From the NCBI GenBank assembly GCA_021813585.1, contig JAKAJV010000041.1, positions 1 through 37,748 on the forward strand: a DNA stretch of 37,748 nucleotides. The letters run 5' to 3'. Position numbers and translations under genes: made by a program. The stretch comes from Bacteroidota bacterium (lineage in GTDB: Bacteria > Bacteroidota > Ignavibacteria > Ignavibacteriales > Ignavibacteriaceae). Shown piece by piece: positions 16,801-25,856 of this stretch; the first letter of the stretch is position 1; each line of letters begins with the position of its first letter. The notes beneath the pieces are model-generated. The model was not told the origin of the DNA and ran no database searches. It was given only the letters and a program-made list of their open reading frames with translations.

Positions 16801-16971
16801 TTAAGACTTCGAATTAAAATCGTTTTTAATTTTTATAAGGTCGTTCCGCTCTTTGCTTAAATCGGCTTCCAGCTGAATGGTCGGATGGTCTATACCGAAC
16901 TTTTCATTCAGGGCTTTTTCCAGGCTTTTCACAATTAAGTAGCCTTTGCTTATAAAATGTAGCCCGGTTTG
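16801..16971 (-). pseudogene. 3' remnant of a cation diffusion facilitator (CDF) efflux gene
   Basis: On the minus strand an open frame of 56 codons runs from just after an in-frame TGA (16972-16974) to a TAA at 16801-16803. Its middle reads 'SLEKALNEKFGIDHPTIQLE', which is the signature end of the cytoplasmic domain of CDF transporters (helix followed by 'FGI.H.T.Q.E'). There is no start codon of its own and no membrane domain anywhere upstream; the region beyond holds AT-rich DNA and the MORN gene on the other strand. It is therefore a decayed fragment left after deletion of a CzcD-like gene. Confidence 0.6.
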
Positions 16972-17066
16972 TCAATTTTTCTTGTAGAAAAATAGTCTTA
17001 ATTTAGCAACTCAATTTAATCAATTATTTTCCTGGGAATATAAATTTGTATCGGACAGAAATCCTA

Positions 17067-18407
17067 ATGCGAAAACATGCTATCCTGATGTTGATACTTT
17101 TTTTTACGGTTTGTTTTTTCATTTCCAGCGGCTATTCGCAGGATACTGCCGGCACGAAAACAATTTCTACCTTTTATCCTAACGGAGTACTGAAGACTCT
17201 GGGCGATTACCTGAACGGAAAGCTTAACGGCCAATATATTGAATATTACCCCGACGGGCATTTATGGAAAGTATGGAATTTTGTTAACGGAAAGGAACAG
17301 GGAAAATCGAACTGGTATTTTGAGAACGGTCTGCTAAGCATTGAATGGAACTATAAAGACGGGCTGAGAGACGGCCAGTCTAAATGGTACTATGAAACCG
17401 GCGAACTCTGGTCGGTACAAAATTACGTACACGGAGTTCTGCAGGGTGTTACGCACACATACTATAAAACCGGCGAGCTGCAGGGAGACTGGAACTATGT
17501 GAACGGCGAGTTGGAAGGGGTCTCTAAGACATACTATAAAAACGGCAAGGTAGAAGTATCTAAGACTTTCTCGAACGGATTGCGTAACGGCCCTTCAACA
17601 GTTTACAACGATAACGGCACGGTTGCGCTTGAGGCGGATTTTAAAAACGATATGCTTGAGGGAGAGGTAAAGATATTCGATCTTGCAGGCAATGTTAGGG
17701 TTAAGGACTTTTATACAAACGGCCAGCTGACAAACCGGATACGCTACGATATTATGGGCAAGCAGCAATCCGAAGAACATACTAAAAGAACTTTTTATCT
17801 CAACGGATCGATAAAGACAGAAGTTCATTTAAAGAACGGCATTAAGGAAGGCTTGTCGAGCGAGTTTTACGAAGACGGGTTCCTTAAAAATCAACTGCAG
17901 TATAAAAGCGATTCCGTTCAAGGCAGATCTTATTCGTACTACGACGGCGGGATATTAAAGGAATCGGTCGATCATATTAACGGCGCACAGAACGGCATAA
18001 CGAGAACTTACTACAAAGACGGCGCACTTGAGTCGGAAAGCAATTATAAGAACGGAGTAAAGGACGGTATAGAAATTATCTACTACGAAAACGGCAGCCT
18101 GAAAGATTATTTCTATAACAGGAACGGCAAGCCCAACGGAATTTATAAAACATATTACGACGACGGTCTGCTTGAATCGGAAGCTACTGTTGAGGACGGG
18201 ACAATTACCGGGACAAAAAGATACTATTACAAATACGGCGCTCTTCAAAAAACCGAAAGCTACTGGGAAGGAAAGGTAGACGGATATGTTAGAACCTACT
18301 ACCCGGACGGCAAATTACAAAAGGAAGAATATTTTATAGACGGCAAAGTAGAGAACAGCAAAACTTACGATGAAAGCGGAAAGCTGATAACCACTAAAGG
18401 CTATTAA
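17067..18407 (+). CDS. exported MORN/YwqK-type repeat protein
   Basis: A signal peptide (residues 1 to about 24, 'ILMLILFFTVCFFISSGYSQ' region) precedes about 17 consecutive repeats of roughly 22-24 residues with the core 'YYxDGxLxxxxxYxNGxxxG', the MORN_2/YwqK pattern (PF07661). The whole mature protein is this repeat solenoid; no catalytic domain is visible. Such proteins are often labelled 'toxin-antitoxin system YwqK family antitoxin' by association, but no toxin gene lies nearby here, so that name is not justified. I chose the ATG at 17067 because it begins a clean signal peptide; an in-frame TTG at 17046 would add seven residues. Likely periplasmic or surface located. The aguB gene follows after 18 bp. 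Confidence 0.85.
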   Translation: MRKHAILMLILFFTVCFFISSGYSQDTAGTKTISTFYPNGVLKTLGDYLNGKLNGQYIEYYPDGHLWKVWNFVNGKEQGKSNWYFENGLLSIEWNYKDGLRDGQSKWYYETGELWSVQNYVHGVLQGVTHTYYKTGELQGDWNYVNGELEGVSKTYYKNGKVEVSKTFSNGLRNGPSTVYNDNGTVALEADFKNDMLEGEVKIFDLAGNVRVKDFYTNGQLTNRIRYDIMGKQQSEEHTKRTFYLNGSIKTEVHLKNGIKEGLSSEFYEDGFLKNQLQYKSDSVQGRSYSYYDGGILKESVDHINGAQNGITRTYYKDGALESESNYKNGVKDGIEIIYYENGSLKDYFYNRNGKPNGIYKTYYDDGLLESEATVEDGTITGTKRYYYKYGALQKTESYWEGKVDGYVRTYYPDGKLQKEEYFIDGKVENSKTYDESGKLITTKGY

Positions 18408-18425
18408 TAAAAAACGGGAACGGAT

Positions 18426-19328
18426 ATGAAAAAGCATACTGGAAAATTTTCGGTCGGATTAATCCAAATCGCTTTAAGCAAAAACCAAGACGATAACTTG
18501 AAGAAAGCAGTTGCCTGGATTGAAAAGGCGGCTAAAAACAGGGCAGAGGTAATTTGTTTACCGGAATTATTCAGATCGAGGTATTTCTGCCAGGTTGAAG
18601 ACATCGAAAATTTTGAGCTAGCCGAGGCGATTCCAGGGCCCTCCACTACAGCTATCTCAAAAGCAGCGGCTAAACATAAGGTTGCTGTCGTCGTCCCGCT
18701 GTTTGAAAAGAGAGCGCCCGGCGTTTACCATAACAGCGCAGTCGTCATCAATTCCGACGGAAAAAATCTCGGGCTATACCGGAAAATGCATATCCCCGAC
18801 GATCCTTCATATTATGAAAAATTTTATTTCACGCCAGGGGATCTCGGCTTCAAATCCTTCGCTACAAGCTACGGAAAAATCGGAACGCTAATTTGCTGGG
18901 ACCAGTGGTACCCAGAGGCTGCACGGCTTACGGCACTTAAAGGAGCCAGCATAATTTTTTATCCCACTGCAATAGGCTGGCACCCGCACGAAAAAGAAGA
19001 GCACGGTAAGGCTCAATTTGAATCTTGGCAGACAGTGCAGCGCGGGCATGCGGTGGCCAACGGCGTTTACGTAGCTGCAGTTAACAGAGTGGGTCTTGAA
19101 AAACAAACCGAAGATTCGGCCGGAATAGAATTCTGGGGTTCTTCGTTTATAGCCGATCCGCAGGGAGTAATAATTGCTCAGGCATCAACGGATGAGGAAG
19201 AAATTATAATTGCAGATGTTGATTTATCCCGCGTGGAATACATAAGAAGGAACTGGCCTTTTTTGCGCGACAGAAGAATTGATGCGTACGAGGGAATAGT
19301 GAAAAGATTTATTGACGGCGATATATAA
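18426..19328 (+). CDS. aguB: N-carbamoylputrescine amidase
   Basis: Nitrilase-superfamily enzyme that hydrolyses N-carbamoylputrescine to putrescine, CO2 and ammonia. The catalytic triad is visible: E47 in 'CLPELFR', K120 in 'YRKMHIPDDP' and C157 in 'LICWDQWYPEAAR'. The segment 'YEKFYFTPGD' and 'AIGWHPHEKEEHG' are the pattern of the plant/bacterial N-carbamoylputrescine amidases. The length of 300 residues is normal. The partner enzyme agmatine deiminase starts 18 bp downstream, which confirms the assignment and completes agmatine to putrescine. Confidence 0.95.
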   Translation: MKKHTGKFSVGLIQIALSKNQDDNLKKAVAWIEKAAKNRAEVICLPELFRSRYFCQVEDIENFELAEAIPGPSTTAISKAAAKHKVAVVVPLFEKRAPGVYHNSAVVINSDGKNLGLYRKMHIPDDPSYYEKFYFTPGDLGFKSFATSYGKIGTLICWDQWYPEAARLTALKGASIIFYPTAIGWHPHEKEEHGKAQFESWQTVQRGHAVANGVYVAAVNRVGLEKQTEDSAGIEFWGSSFIADPQGVIIAQASTDEEEIIIADVDLSRVEYIRRNWPFLRDRRIDAYEGIVKRFIDGDI

Positions 19329-19346
19329 AAACATTTAGAAAATTTT

Positions 19347-20408
19347 ATGAGCTTAAAAGAAATTCATGCAGAAGAAAATTACAGGATTCCTGCAGAATGG
19401 GAAAGGCATGAGGCAACATGGCTAGGCTGGCCGCATAATAAAGAAGATTGGCCGGGTAAGTTTACCCCGGTTAAATGGGTATATGCCGAAATAGTAAAGA
19501 GGATTGCAGGCGGAGAAAAAGTAAGAATACTGGTCGAGTCGAAAGAAGACGAAAAGAAAGTTAAATTTGTCCTGGCATCTGCCGGTGCCGCATTAAACGA
19601 TGTGGAATTTTATAATTTTAAAACCGACAGGGGCTGGATGCGCGACTCGTGCCCGGCCTTTATTAAAAACGGCAGGCAAGTCTCATCGGTAAATTTTAAA
19701 TTTAACGGCTGGGCAAAATATCCCAACCATAAAAAGGACCAAAAGCTGCCGCAGTATATTTCGGAAAAGCTGGGCATCAGTAGATTCATTCCAGTCCACA
19801 AAGAAACTCAAGTAGTTCTTGAAGGCGGTGCAATCGACATAAACGGGAAAGGCACTCTAATTACAACCGAAGAATGCCTGCTGGACAATACAACCCAGGT
19901 TAGAAATGCCGGATTCACTAAAAAAGATTACGAAGAAGTTTTTGCAAAGTATCTGGGTATTAGTAACGTCCTTTGGCTCGGTAAAGGCATCTGCGGCGAT
20001 GATACGCACGGCCATGTTGATGACCTTTGCAGGTTTGTAAACGAAAGGACCATCGTGCTTGTGCAGGAGAAAAATCCGCGTGATGAAAACTATAATCTTC
20101 TCCAGGATAATACAGAGCGCATAAAAGATTTCCGGCTTGAAGACGGAACGAAGCCGGAAACAATTTTCCTGCCGATGCCGGAACCGGTTATATTTAAGGG
20201 ACAAAGGCTACCGGCAAGCTACGCCAATTTTTATATTTCAAATACATCGGTAATCGTACCTACCTTTAACGATCCGAACGATAGGACAGCATTAGGCATT
20301 TTAAGTGAGCTTTTTAGAGACCGCAGCGTTGTGGGCATACACGCAGTCGATCTAGTCTGGGGTCTGGGCACTCTGCACTGCTTAACGCATGAACAGCCTG
20401 CACTTTAG
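19347..20408 (+). CDS. aguA: agmatine deiminase
   Basis: Hydrolyses agmatine to N-carbamoylputrescine and ammonia (guanidino-group modifying fold, like peptidylarginine deiminase PF04371). Visible residues are 'RGWMRDSCPAF' (substrate Asp), 'VLEGGAIDINGKGTLITTEECLL', 'GDDTHGHVDD' with the catalytic His, and the nucleophile C345 in 'GTLHCLTHEQP'. The length of 353 residues is usual. It forms a two-gene unit with aguB, giving putrescine from agmatine; the arginine decarboxylase that would supply agmatine is not in the window. Confidence 0.96.
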   Translation: MSLKEIHAEENYRIPAEWERHEATWLGWPHNKEDWPGKFTPVKWVYAEIVKRIAGGEKVRILVESKEDEKKVKFVLASAGAALNDVEFYNFKTDRGWMRDSCPAFIKNGRQVSSVNFKFNGWAKYPNHKKDQKLPQYISEKLGISRFIPVHKETQVVLEGGAIDINGKGTLITTEECLLDNTTQVRNAGFTKKDYEEVFAKYLGISNVLWLGKGICGDDTHGHVDDLCRFVNERTIVLVQEKNPRDENYNLLQDNTERIKDFRLEDGTKPETIFLPMPEPVIFKGQRLPASYANFYISNTSVIVPTFNDPNDRTALGILSELFRDRSVVGIHAVDLVWGLGTLHCLTHEQPAL

Positions 20409-20542
20409 TGTTTGAATTGCATTCACAAAAAATGTAAGTTTAAAACAAACATCCGCATCATCCGGTAAAAGCCCAAATCCGTTTTACGAAGCAAGCTGCT
20501 AACTGATAATAATTTTATAATCAGCCGTCTCCGGAAGTAAAG

Positions 20543-21097
20543 ATGAAAACATCAACTAAAAGAATTAAAAATTCCTTTGCAGTAATATTCGGAATTATAT
20601 TATTCGGGTGTAATTCAGATCCGGTGGTTAGCCCTGTGGAAAGGTCCATCAACCTAATTGAGAATTATTCATTTGAGCATTACGGCAGCGCTACCCTGCA
20701 AGGCTGGAATTACCCCCCTCCTCCGTTATTAAAATTCTCGCAAGATGTTCCTCCTTACGGCGAAAAGTATTCAATCTTTTTAAAATCTTTTGAGATAGGC
20801 GGTGTTATAAGCACTACGGTTGCAGCGCCGGCCGGTAAGTATTTATTCACTTTCTCAATCTGGAGTAAAGTAAGCGGCTCAAGAGGATTGGTAGAGTTAT
20901 ATCTTATACATACCGACAGCCTGCGTCTTTTAACAAACTTCCAGGTAAAAAACCTTAAGTGGAACTGCTTCGTATTCGAAGATACGCTTAGTGCAGTTAG
21001 AGGCGACAGCTTGAAGATAATATTATACGGTACGTACTACCAATTTCCGCAGCCATACGCCTGGTTCGACGTTTGCAAGCTGGAAATAAAAAGATGA
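20543..21097 (+). CDS. small putative lipoprotein with a beta-sandwich-like domain
   Basis: A 184-residue protein with a Lys/Arg-rich N-terminus, a hydrophobic stretch and a lipobox at Cys23 ('ILFGC'), so probably a lipoprotein. The mature part has the layout of a galactose-binding-like jelly roll. It opens with 'LIENYSFEHYG...LQGWNY' (an N-terminal 'N.SFE...L.GW' pattern common in carbohydrate-binding-module-like domains), continues with alternating beta-strands, and closes with 'AWFDVCKLEIKR'. Ligand unknown. It stands 134 bp after aguA and ends 2 bp from the stop of the convergent cytosine deaminase gene. Confidence 0.75.
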   Translation: MKTSTKRIKNSFAVIFGIILFGCNSDPVVSPVERSINLIENYSFEHYGSATLQGWNYPPPPLLKFSQDVPPYGEKYSIFLKSFEIGGVISTTVAAPAGKYLFTFSIWSKVSGSRGLVELYLIHTDSLRLLTNFQVKNLKWNCFVFEDTLSAVRGDSLKIILYGTYYQFPQPYAWFDVCKLEIKR

Positions 21098-21099
21098 CT

Positions 21100-21534
21100 T
21101 TATAATTCGCCTATATCCTCGCTCCAAAGCTCAGGTTTTTCTCTTATAAATCCACTCATCATATCTATGCACTCTTTATCGTTCAGGTCAACTACTTCGA
21201 TGCCTTTGGATATCATTAATTCCGCTGCGCCGGAAAAAGTAACCGATTCACCGGCGACAACTTTTTTTATCCCGAATTGTACGGCTGCACCGGCGCATAA
21301 ATAACAGGGCATTAAAGTGGAATAGAGCACGGTATTCTTGTAGCTGCCAATTCTCCCGGCATTAATTAAGCAATCTATTTCGGCATGTATTACAGGATTA
21401 TTTTCCTGAACTCTTTTGTTATGGCCGCGCCCAATAATCTTACCGTCTTTTACCAGAACAGAGCCTATCGGGATGCCGCCTTCGCCAAGACCTTGCCTGG
21501 CCTCGTTTATTGCCGCTTCCATAAATTCATCCAT
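21100..21534 (-). CDS. cytosine deaminase of the yeast FCY1 type
   Basis: A zinc-dependent nucleoside/base deaminase of 144 residues. Zinc and catalytic residues are H50-A-E52 and C77-xx-C80 ('HAEIDCL', 'PCYLCAGA'). The rest resembles yeast cytosine deaminase more than tRNA adenosine deaminase TadA: 'EGGIPIGSVLV', 'GRGHNKRVQ', a 'VVAGESVTFSGA' strand and the C-terminal 'WSEDIGEL', which in the fungal enzyme lies over the active site. It is expected to convert cytosine to uracil in pyrimidine salvage; guanine or dCMP deaminase are less likely alternatives. It is divergent from the lipoprotein gene at 21751, with a 216-bp shared upstream region. Confidence 0.85.
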   Translation of the reverse strand: MDEFMEAAINEARQGLGEGGIPIGSVLVKDGKIIGRGHNKRVQENNPVIHAEIDCLINAGRIGSYKNTVLYSTLMPCYLCAGAAVQFGIKKVVAGESVTFSGAAELMISKGIEVVDLNDKECIDMMSGFIREKPELWSEDIGEL

Positions 21535-21750
21535 ATTTTATCCTTTCAAAAAAATTGAGAAATAATTTTACTGCGGTTTAAAATAGTATTAAAAAACAAG
21601 TTGTAAAAAATTTATAGCGGAAATTAAAGATTAAGTGAGTTATTTTTATAGACGTGTCTTATATTTAAACGTTTATTATTATTTTACTTAACGTTATTAA
21701 TCACATTATCGCTGGTAAACACATTTAATCCCGAACACTGTTTTGTTTAA

Positions 21751-22761
21751 ATGAATTTTTTAAATTACTTACTAGGTTTAGTAAAAAGAAGATATTTATT
21801 ATTCGGAATATCCGCAGTAATATCGGCGTTTAGCATTATATCCTGTAATGCGCCGAGGACTAACCCATTCGACCCGGAGAATCCCGACTATTCGTTTGTT
21901 TCGATATCCGGAACGGTAGAGACGTACAGTCTTCCCTATACAGGCATACCTGGTGTTTCGGTATACTGGAGCAATTCCAACATTGTGGTTACTACGGATG
22001 CGAATGGAAACTTTACTATAGATAACATATTGCCCGTTAACGGCAAACTGATCTTTACCAAGGATGGATTCAGCGCTGACTCGCTGGATGTTGTTTGGAA
22101 CAATTCCAAAAATTTGAACTACCTTGTTAATTTAAATAGAATTCCGCATCTAGACAGTGCTTCTATTTATACGGTAGTAATAAATCAATTTAGTCCGCCC
22201 GGCCAAACATACCAGCTTGTTATAAACTCCAGGATATCCGACAAGGATAACGATATTGATTCCGTTTATGTAGAAAACGATCAGTTAAATTTAAAAAAAG
22301 CCCTGTATTTTAACGTAACCAATAAAGATTATGAGATAACCTTAAACGAACAGGATTTAAATGTTACCGATATTGAACAAACTATAGGCCTTGATTTTAA
22401 TATAATTGTTAAGGATGTTTTCAACAGGTTTTATAACGTCGGCAGCAATAAAGTTTCCAGGGTAATTAATAGCGCAGCATTTATACAAAGCCCGGCAAAT
22501 GACTCTACCGTAACTGCAGCCCCGCTTTTAAAATGGCAGCGATATAAAGCCGGTTTCCCTTTTTCATATATGATAGAAATTTATACAAACGACTTTGCCA
22601 ATTCCCAGCTTGTTCTCAGGCAGGATAACGTTTCTTCGGATTCAATTTCTTACCAGGTTACACAGCCGTTAAGCAGTAGAGATTATTACTGGGTAATTTG
22701 GGTAATCGATCAGTTCCAGAACAGGTCCCGGTCGTTACCGGCAACATTTAGAGTTCCATAA
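21751..22761 (+). CDS. putative lipoprotein with carboxypeptidase-regulatory-like domain
   Basis: A 336-residue exported protein with lipobox Cys32 ('IISC'). It starts its mature part with 'NPFDPENPDY', a sequence seen at the N-termini of many lipoproteins in this lineage. A CarboxypepD_reg-like beta-sandwich follows ('ISGTVETYSLPYTGIPGVSV' to 'TDANGNFTIDNILPVNGKLI', about residues 52-110), and the C-terminal third looks like a fibronectin/Ig-type domain ending in 'YYWVIWVIDQFQNRSRS'. No enzymatic motif is seen. It begins the five-gene unit that continues with the sigma-54 activator (13-bp gap), which suggests it is an envelope component or sensor partner of that system. Confidence 0.8.
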   Translation: MNFLNYLLGLVKRRYLLFGISAVISAFSIISCNAPRTNPFDPENPDYSFVSISGTVETYSLPYTGIPGVSVYWSNSNIVVTTDANGNFTIDNILPVNGKLIFTKDGFSADSLDVVWNNSKNLNYLVNLNRIPHLDSASIYTVVINQFSPPGQTYQLVINSRISDKDNDIDSVYVENDQLNLKKALYFNVTNKDYEITLNEQDLNVTDIEQTIGLDFNIIVKDVFNRFYNVGSNKVSRVINSAAFIQSPANDSTVTAAPLLKWQRYKAGFPFSYMIEIYTNDFANSQLVLRQDNVSSDSISYQVTQPLSSRDYYWVIWVIDQFQNRSRSLPATFRVP

Positions 22762-22774
22762 CTAAAGGCAAAAC

Positions 22775-24259
22775 ATGATTACGTATTATACAGATTCGAT
22801 AAGGTTAATAAATAAAGAACAGTTTGAAACACTTTACCAGATAAGTCAAGCGCTTAATTCCGCTGTTTATGAAGACTCGCTTATTAGTGAGACACTCGAT
22901 CTTATAATAAAAGTTCTTAACGCGGAGCGTGGGTTGTTCGTAAAATTCGATGAGGAGAATAATTCCTTTATAATTATCGGCGCAAGAAACGTCCAGCAGG
23001 AAGACATAAAGGATTTATCGGTCTTCTCCTCCGGCGTGCTGCAAAAGGTTATTGAAAAAAGAGAACCCTGCCTGTACCACGATGTACAGAGCGATCCTAA
23101 TATATCCCAGTTTAAAAGCATCCAGATACATAACATAAAATCCATACTCGGCGTGCCCATCAAGCAAGATGATAAAATCTGGGGAGTTATACTAGTCGAC
23201 AGCCAGGCGAACAGGAAGGAATTCAGCGAGAGCAACATGGTCTTTCTGGACTTCTTTTCAAACTTGGTCTCGCTGGCACTGGATAGAATTATTAAGATGC
23301 AAGCCATACTGGATGAGAATCAAATTCTAAAAAACCAGCTGCAGTCGACAAAAACAATTCCGGAACTGATAGGAAAAAGCACTGCTATGCAGAAGCTGAG
23401 CGCCTTGATCCATAAAGTTTCCGCAACAGATGCAACCGTACTTTTACTAGGGGAAAGCGGCACGGGAAAAGAACTGATAGCAAGAGCTATTCATGACCTA
23501 AGCACCAGGAAACAGAAGCCTTACCTTGCACAGTTCTGCGGATCAATACCGGATACTCTTCTGGAAAGCGAGCTTTTCGGCTACAAAAAAGGCGCGTTTA
23601 CCGGGGCCAACTCCGATAAAAAAGGCCTGTTCGAAGTTGCCAACAACGGTACTTTTTTTCTTGATGAAATTGCCGACATATCAATCGCGCTTCAGGCAAA
23701 ATTATTAAGAGTTCTTCAGAATAAGGAAATTATTAGGCTGGGAGATACCCAGGTTATTAAGGTAGACGTTAGAGTTATTACAGCCACAAACAAAGATCTC
23801 CGGCAGCTTTCAAAAGAAGGAAAGTTTAGGGAAGACCTTTTCTACAGGCTGAATGTCTTCCCGATAAAAGTCCCGCCTCTGCGGGAAAGAAACGGAGACA
23901 TTCCTCTTCTGGTGGAACACTTCGTAAAAAAATATTCCGGAGAAAAGATACACATAGATAACCGGGCGTTAAATATGCTGGAAAAATATAACTGGCCCGG
24001 TAATGTAAGGCAGCTCGAAAACGTAATCCAGCGGGCGCTTATACTTAGCGAAGACGGCAGGCTGCTTCCAGAGCATATAGTTATAGAGGAGGAAGCCGAC
24101 GAGGCGGACTTTAAGGGAACTTTGAGGGAACTTGAGAAGACCATTTTGAAGAAACGTCTCCGCGAATTCAACGGAAACAGAACTATGGTAGCTAAGTCTC
24201 TAGGCGTTTCGGTTAGGTGGGTTCAATTAAAAATTAAAGAGACAGGCGAAGAGCTATAA
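22775..24259 (+). CDS. sigma-54-dependent transcriptional activator with N-terminal GAF domain
   Basis: A 494-residue bacterial enhancer-binding protein. Residues about 15-175 form a GAF domain ('IKVLNAERGLFVKFDEEN' to 'ILGVPIKQDDKIWGVILVD'). Residues about 195-420 are the AAA+ domain with Walker A 'GESGTGKE' (226-233), the sigma-54-contact loop 'GAFTGA' (273-278), 'GTFFLDEIADIS', 'FREDLFYRLNVFPI' and 'NWPGNVRQLEN'. A C-terminal Fis-type helix-turn-helix follows. There is no receiver domain, so the signal reaches it through the GAF domain or through the Ser/Thr kinase encoded 3 bp downstream (inference). Its targets are unknown; I found no good -24/-12 site in the window. Confidence 0.95.
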   Translation: MITYYTDSIRLINKEQFETLYQISQALNSAVYEDSLISETLDLIIKVLNAERGLFVKFDEENNSFIIIGARNVQQEDIKDLSVFSSGVLQKVIEKREPCLYHDVQSDPNISQFKSIQIHNIKSILGVPIKQDDKIWGVILVDSQANRKEFSESNMVFLDFFSNLVSLALDRIIKMQAILDENQILKNQLQSTKTIPELIGKSTAMQKLSALIHKVSATDATVLLLGESGTGKELIARAIHDLSTRKQKPYLAQFCGSIPDTLLESELFGYKKGAFTGANSDKKGLFEVANNGTFFLDEIADISIALQAKLLRVLQNKEIIRLGDTQVIKVDVRVITATNKDLRQLSKEGKFREDLFYRLNVFPIKVPPLRERNGDIPLLVEHFVKKYSGEKIHIDNRALNMLEKYNWPGNVRQLENVIQRALILSEDGRLLPEHIVIEEEADEADFKGTLRELEKTILKKRLREFNGNRTMVAKSLGVSVRWVQLKIKETGEEL

Positions 24260-24262
24260 AAA

Positions 24263-25816
24263 ATGGACCGGACTTCAATTGAAATATTGTTCGATAAATT
24301 TGAGATTATCGAATGCCTTAAGAAAGACGGGCAGGCCGCAGTTTATCTTGCCAACCATATTTACCTGGGCAAAAAAATTATTTTGAAGACACTAGATACA
24401 AGCGGACTTGCCGACAATACCATACTTGAGAGATTTAAGAGAGAAGCAAGAATACTGGCCAAACTGAACGATGAAAATATTATAAAGGTATTGGACTTCG
24501 GAACGTTTAAGAATTTTTTCTACATATCATTTGAGCATTTTGAAAGCTTAAACCTGAGAGAAGTAATTAAGAGCAATAGCCTAACCATTGATGAAAAGCT
24601 GCAGCTTGTTATACAGCTTTTAAAGGCACTTTCAACTGCGCACCGCAACCAGATAATACACAGAGATATCAAGCCGGAAAACATACTCGTAAATACCAAT
24701 TTAAAATTAAAGATTGCGGATTTTGGGTTAGCACTTGTCTTAAACGATTCGAATATTACAAACAGCAGCTCCATCGTCGGCACTCCGGGCTACATGGCAC
24801 CCGAGCAAATCCACGGAGAAAAAACACGGCAGACTGATTTGTTTGCGGCAGGCCTGGTTGCATTTGAATTAATTACCGGCAATAATCCGGTTATAGGCGA
24901 GGATATAACTTCCACCCTAAACAACATCATCAATTTCGATGAAAAAAAATTATCGGATTCCCTGGAAGGCGTACCGGAAAATGCGAGGGCGGCAATAAGC
25001 AGCATGCTGCATAAAGATTTATCAAAGCGTGTTAAGACTGCAGACGAGGCATTGGCTTTGCTTGGAGTTGAGCACCAGGCTTCGGCGCCGGTAATTGAAA
25101 GCAGTCCAATGCCGGTCCGGAAAAAAATATTCATTCTGTCTTCGGCAGGAGCCCTGGTGATTATACTGATAATTGTTCTTTTAATTAACAATAATTCCGA
25201 CACACAGAATGCCGGAAAAAATCCGGTTAGCACAAATGCCGATTTGAAAAAATCTTCCGAAGTAATAAATGATGCAGATAGAAAGACACCTCAAGCTGAG
25301 AAAAATAAAGATTTAGGACATGATAAATCTGCAAGAAGTGAAAATGGCGTAAACAAAAATACAGCAAAGACTGTTGAAAACTTACCGGCCTTATATGCCA
25401 ACGGAAAATTAAATATCGATTGCTACCCGTGGGCGAATGTTTTTATAGACGGTAAAAAGTTCGATCTGACCCCGATAAATATTTCTCTTACGCCCGGAAA
25501 GCATTCATTAGAGCTTGTACATCCGGACTTTCCGCCGTACGTAAAGACCGTCTATATTACTCCGGGAGACTCCGAATCATTAAAAATTAATTTTGACGAC
25601 ATTACCGGCAGGCTGGAATGCAATATTTATCCATGGGGCGATATTTACGTTAACAACAAGTTTATAGGCACTGCGCCGTTAACAAAGCCCATAGCGCTGT
25701 TTCCGGGCAATTATTCCGTAACAATTAAGAATAAGTATTTTAGCCCTATTACAAAAGAAGTAACTATAACAGCCATGAAAACCGAAGTTATAAATTTTCA
25801 TTTTGAAAAAAAGTAA
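24263..25816 (+). CDS. transmembrane Ser/Thr protein kinase with two extracytoplasmic PEGA domains
   Basis: A 517-residue Hanks-type kinase. The cytoplasmic kinase domain (about residues 8-265) has Lys42 for ATP, 'HRDIKPEN' (H133, D135), 'DFGLA' (D153) and 'MAPEQ'. The Gly-rich loop is degenerate ('KKDGQAAVY'), lacking two of the usual glycines, but the rest looks active. One membrane span lies at about 288-310 ('ILSSAGALVIILIIVLL'), then a Lys/Asp/Asn-rich linker of about 60 residues, then two PEGA domains ('CYPWANVFIDGKKFDLTPI' and 'IYPWGDIYVNNKFIGTAPL') reaching to the C-terminus. The outside domains suggest sensing of a cell-envelope ligand. It starts 3 bp after the sigma-54 activator, which may be its substrate. 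Confidence 0.94.
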   Translation: MDRTSIEILFDKFEIIECLKKDGQAAVYLANHIYLGKKIILKTLDTSGLADNTILERFKREARILAKLNDENIIKVLDFGTFKNFFYISFEHFESLNLREVIKSNSLTIDEKLQLVIQLLKALSTAHRNQIIHRDIKPENILVNTNLKLKIADFGLALVLNDSNITNSSSIVGTPGYMAPEQIHGEKTRQTDLFAAGLVAFELITGNNPVIGEDITSTLNNIINFDEKKLSDSLEGVPENARAAISSMLHKDLSKRVKTADEALALLGVEHQASAPVIESSPMPVRKKIFILSSAGALVIILIIVLLINNNSDTQNAGKNPVSTNADLKKSSEVINDADRKTPQAEKNKDLGHDKSARSENGVNKNTAKTVENLPALYANGKLNIDCYPWANVFIDGKKFDLTPINISLTPGKHSLELVHPDFPPYVKTVYITPGDSESLKINFDDITGRLECNIYPWGDIYVNNKFIGTAPLTKPIALFPGNYSVTIKNKYFSPITKEVTITAMKTEVINFHFEKK

Positions 25817-25856
25817 TATTAACCTAATGGCATTAAAATTGTTCGAATAAAAAGAT

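Noticed and set aside
17046-17066. Earlier TTG start for the MORN-repeat protein
   Set aside because: It has no ribosome site and adds seven residues before a signal peptide that begins cleanly at the ATG at 17067.
17067-18407. Toxin-antitoxin system annotation from YwqK-type repeats
   Set aside because: The protein has a signal peptide and no adjacent toxin-like gene; the label would rest only on a database name.
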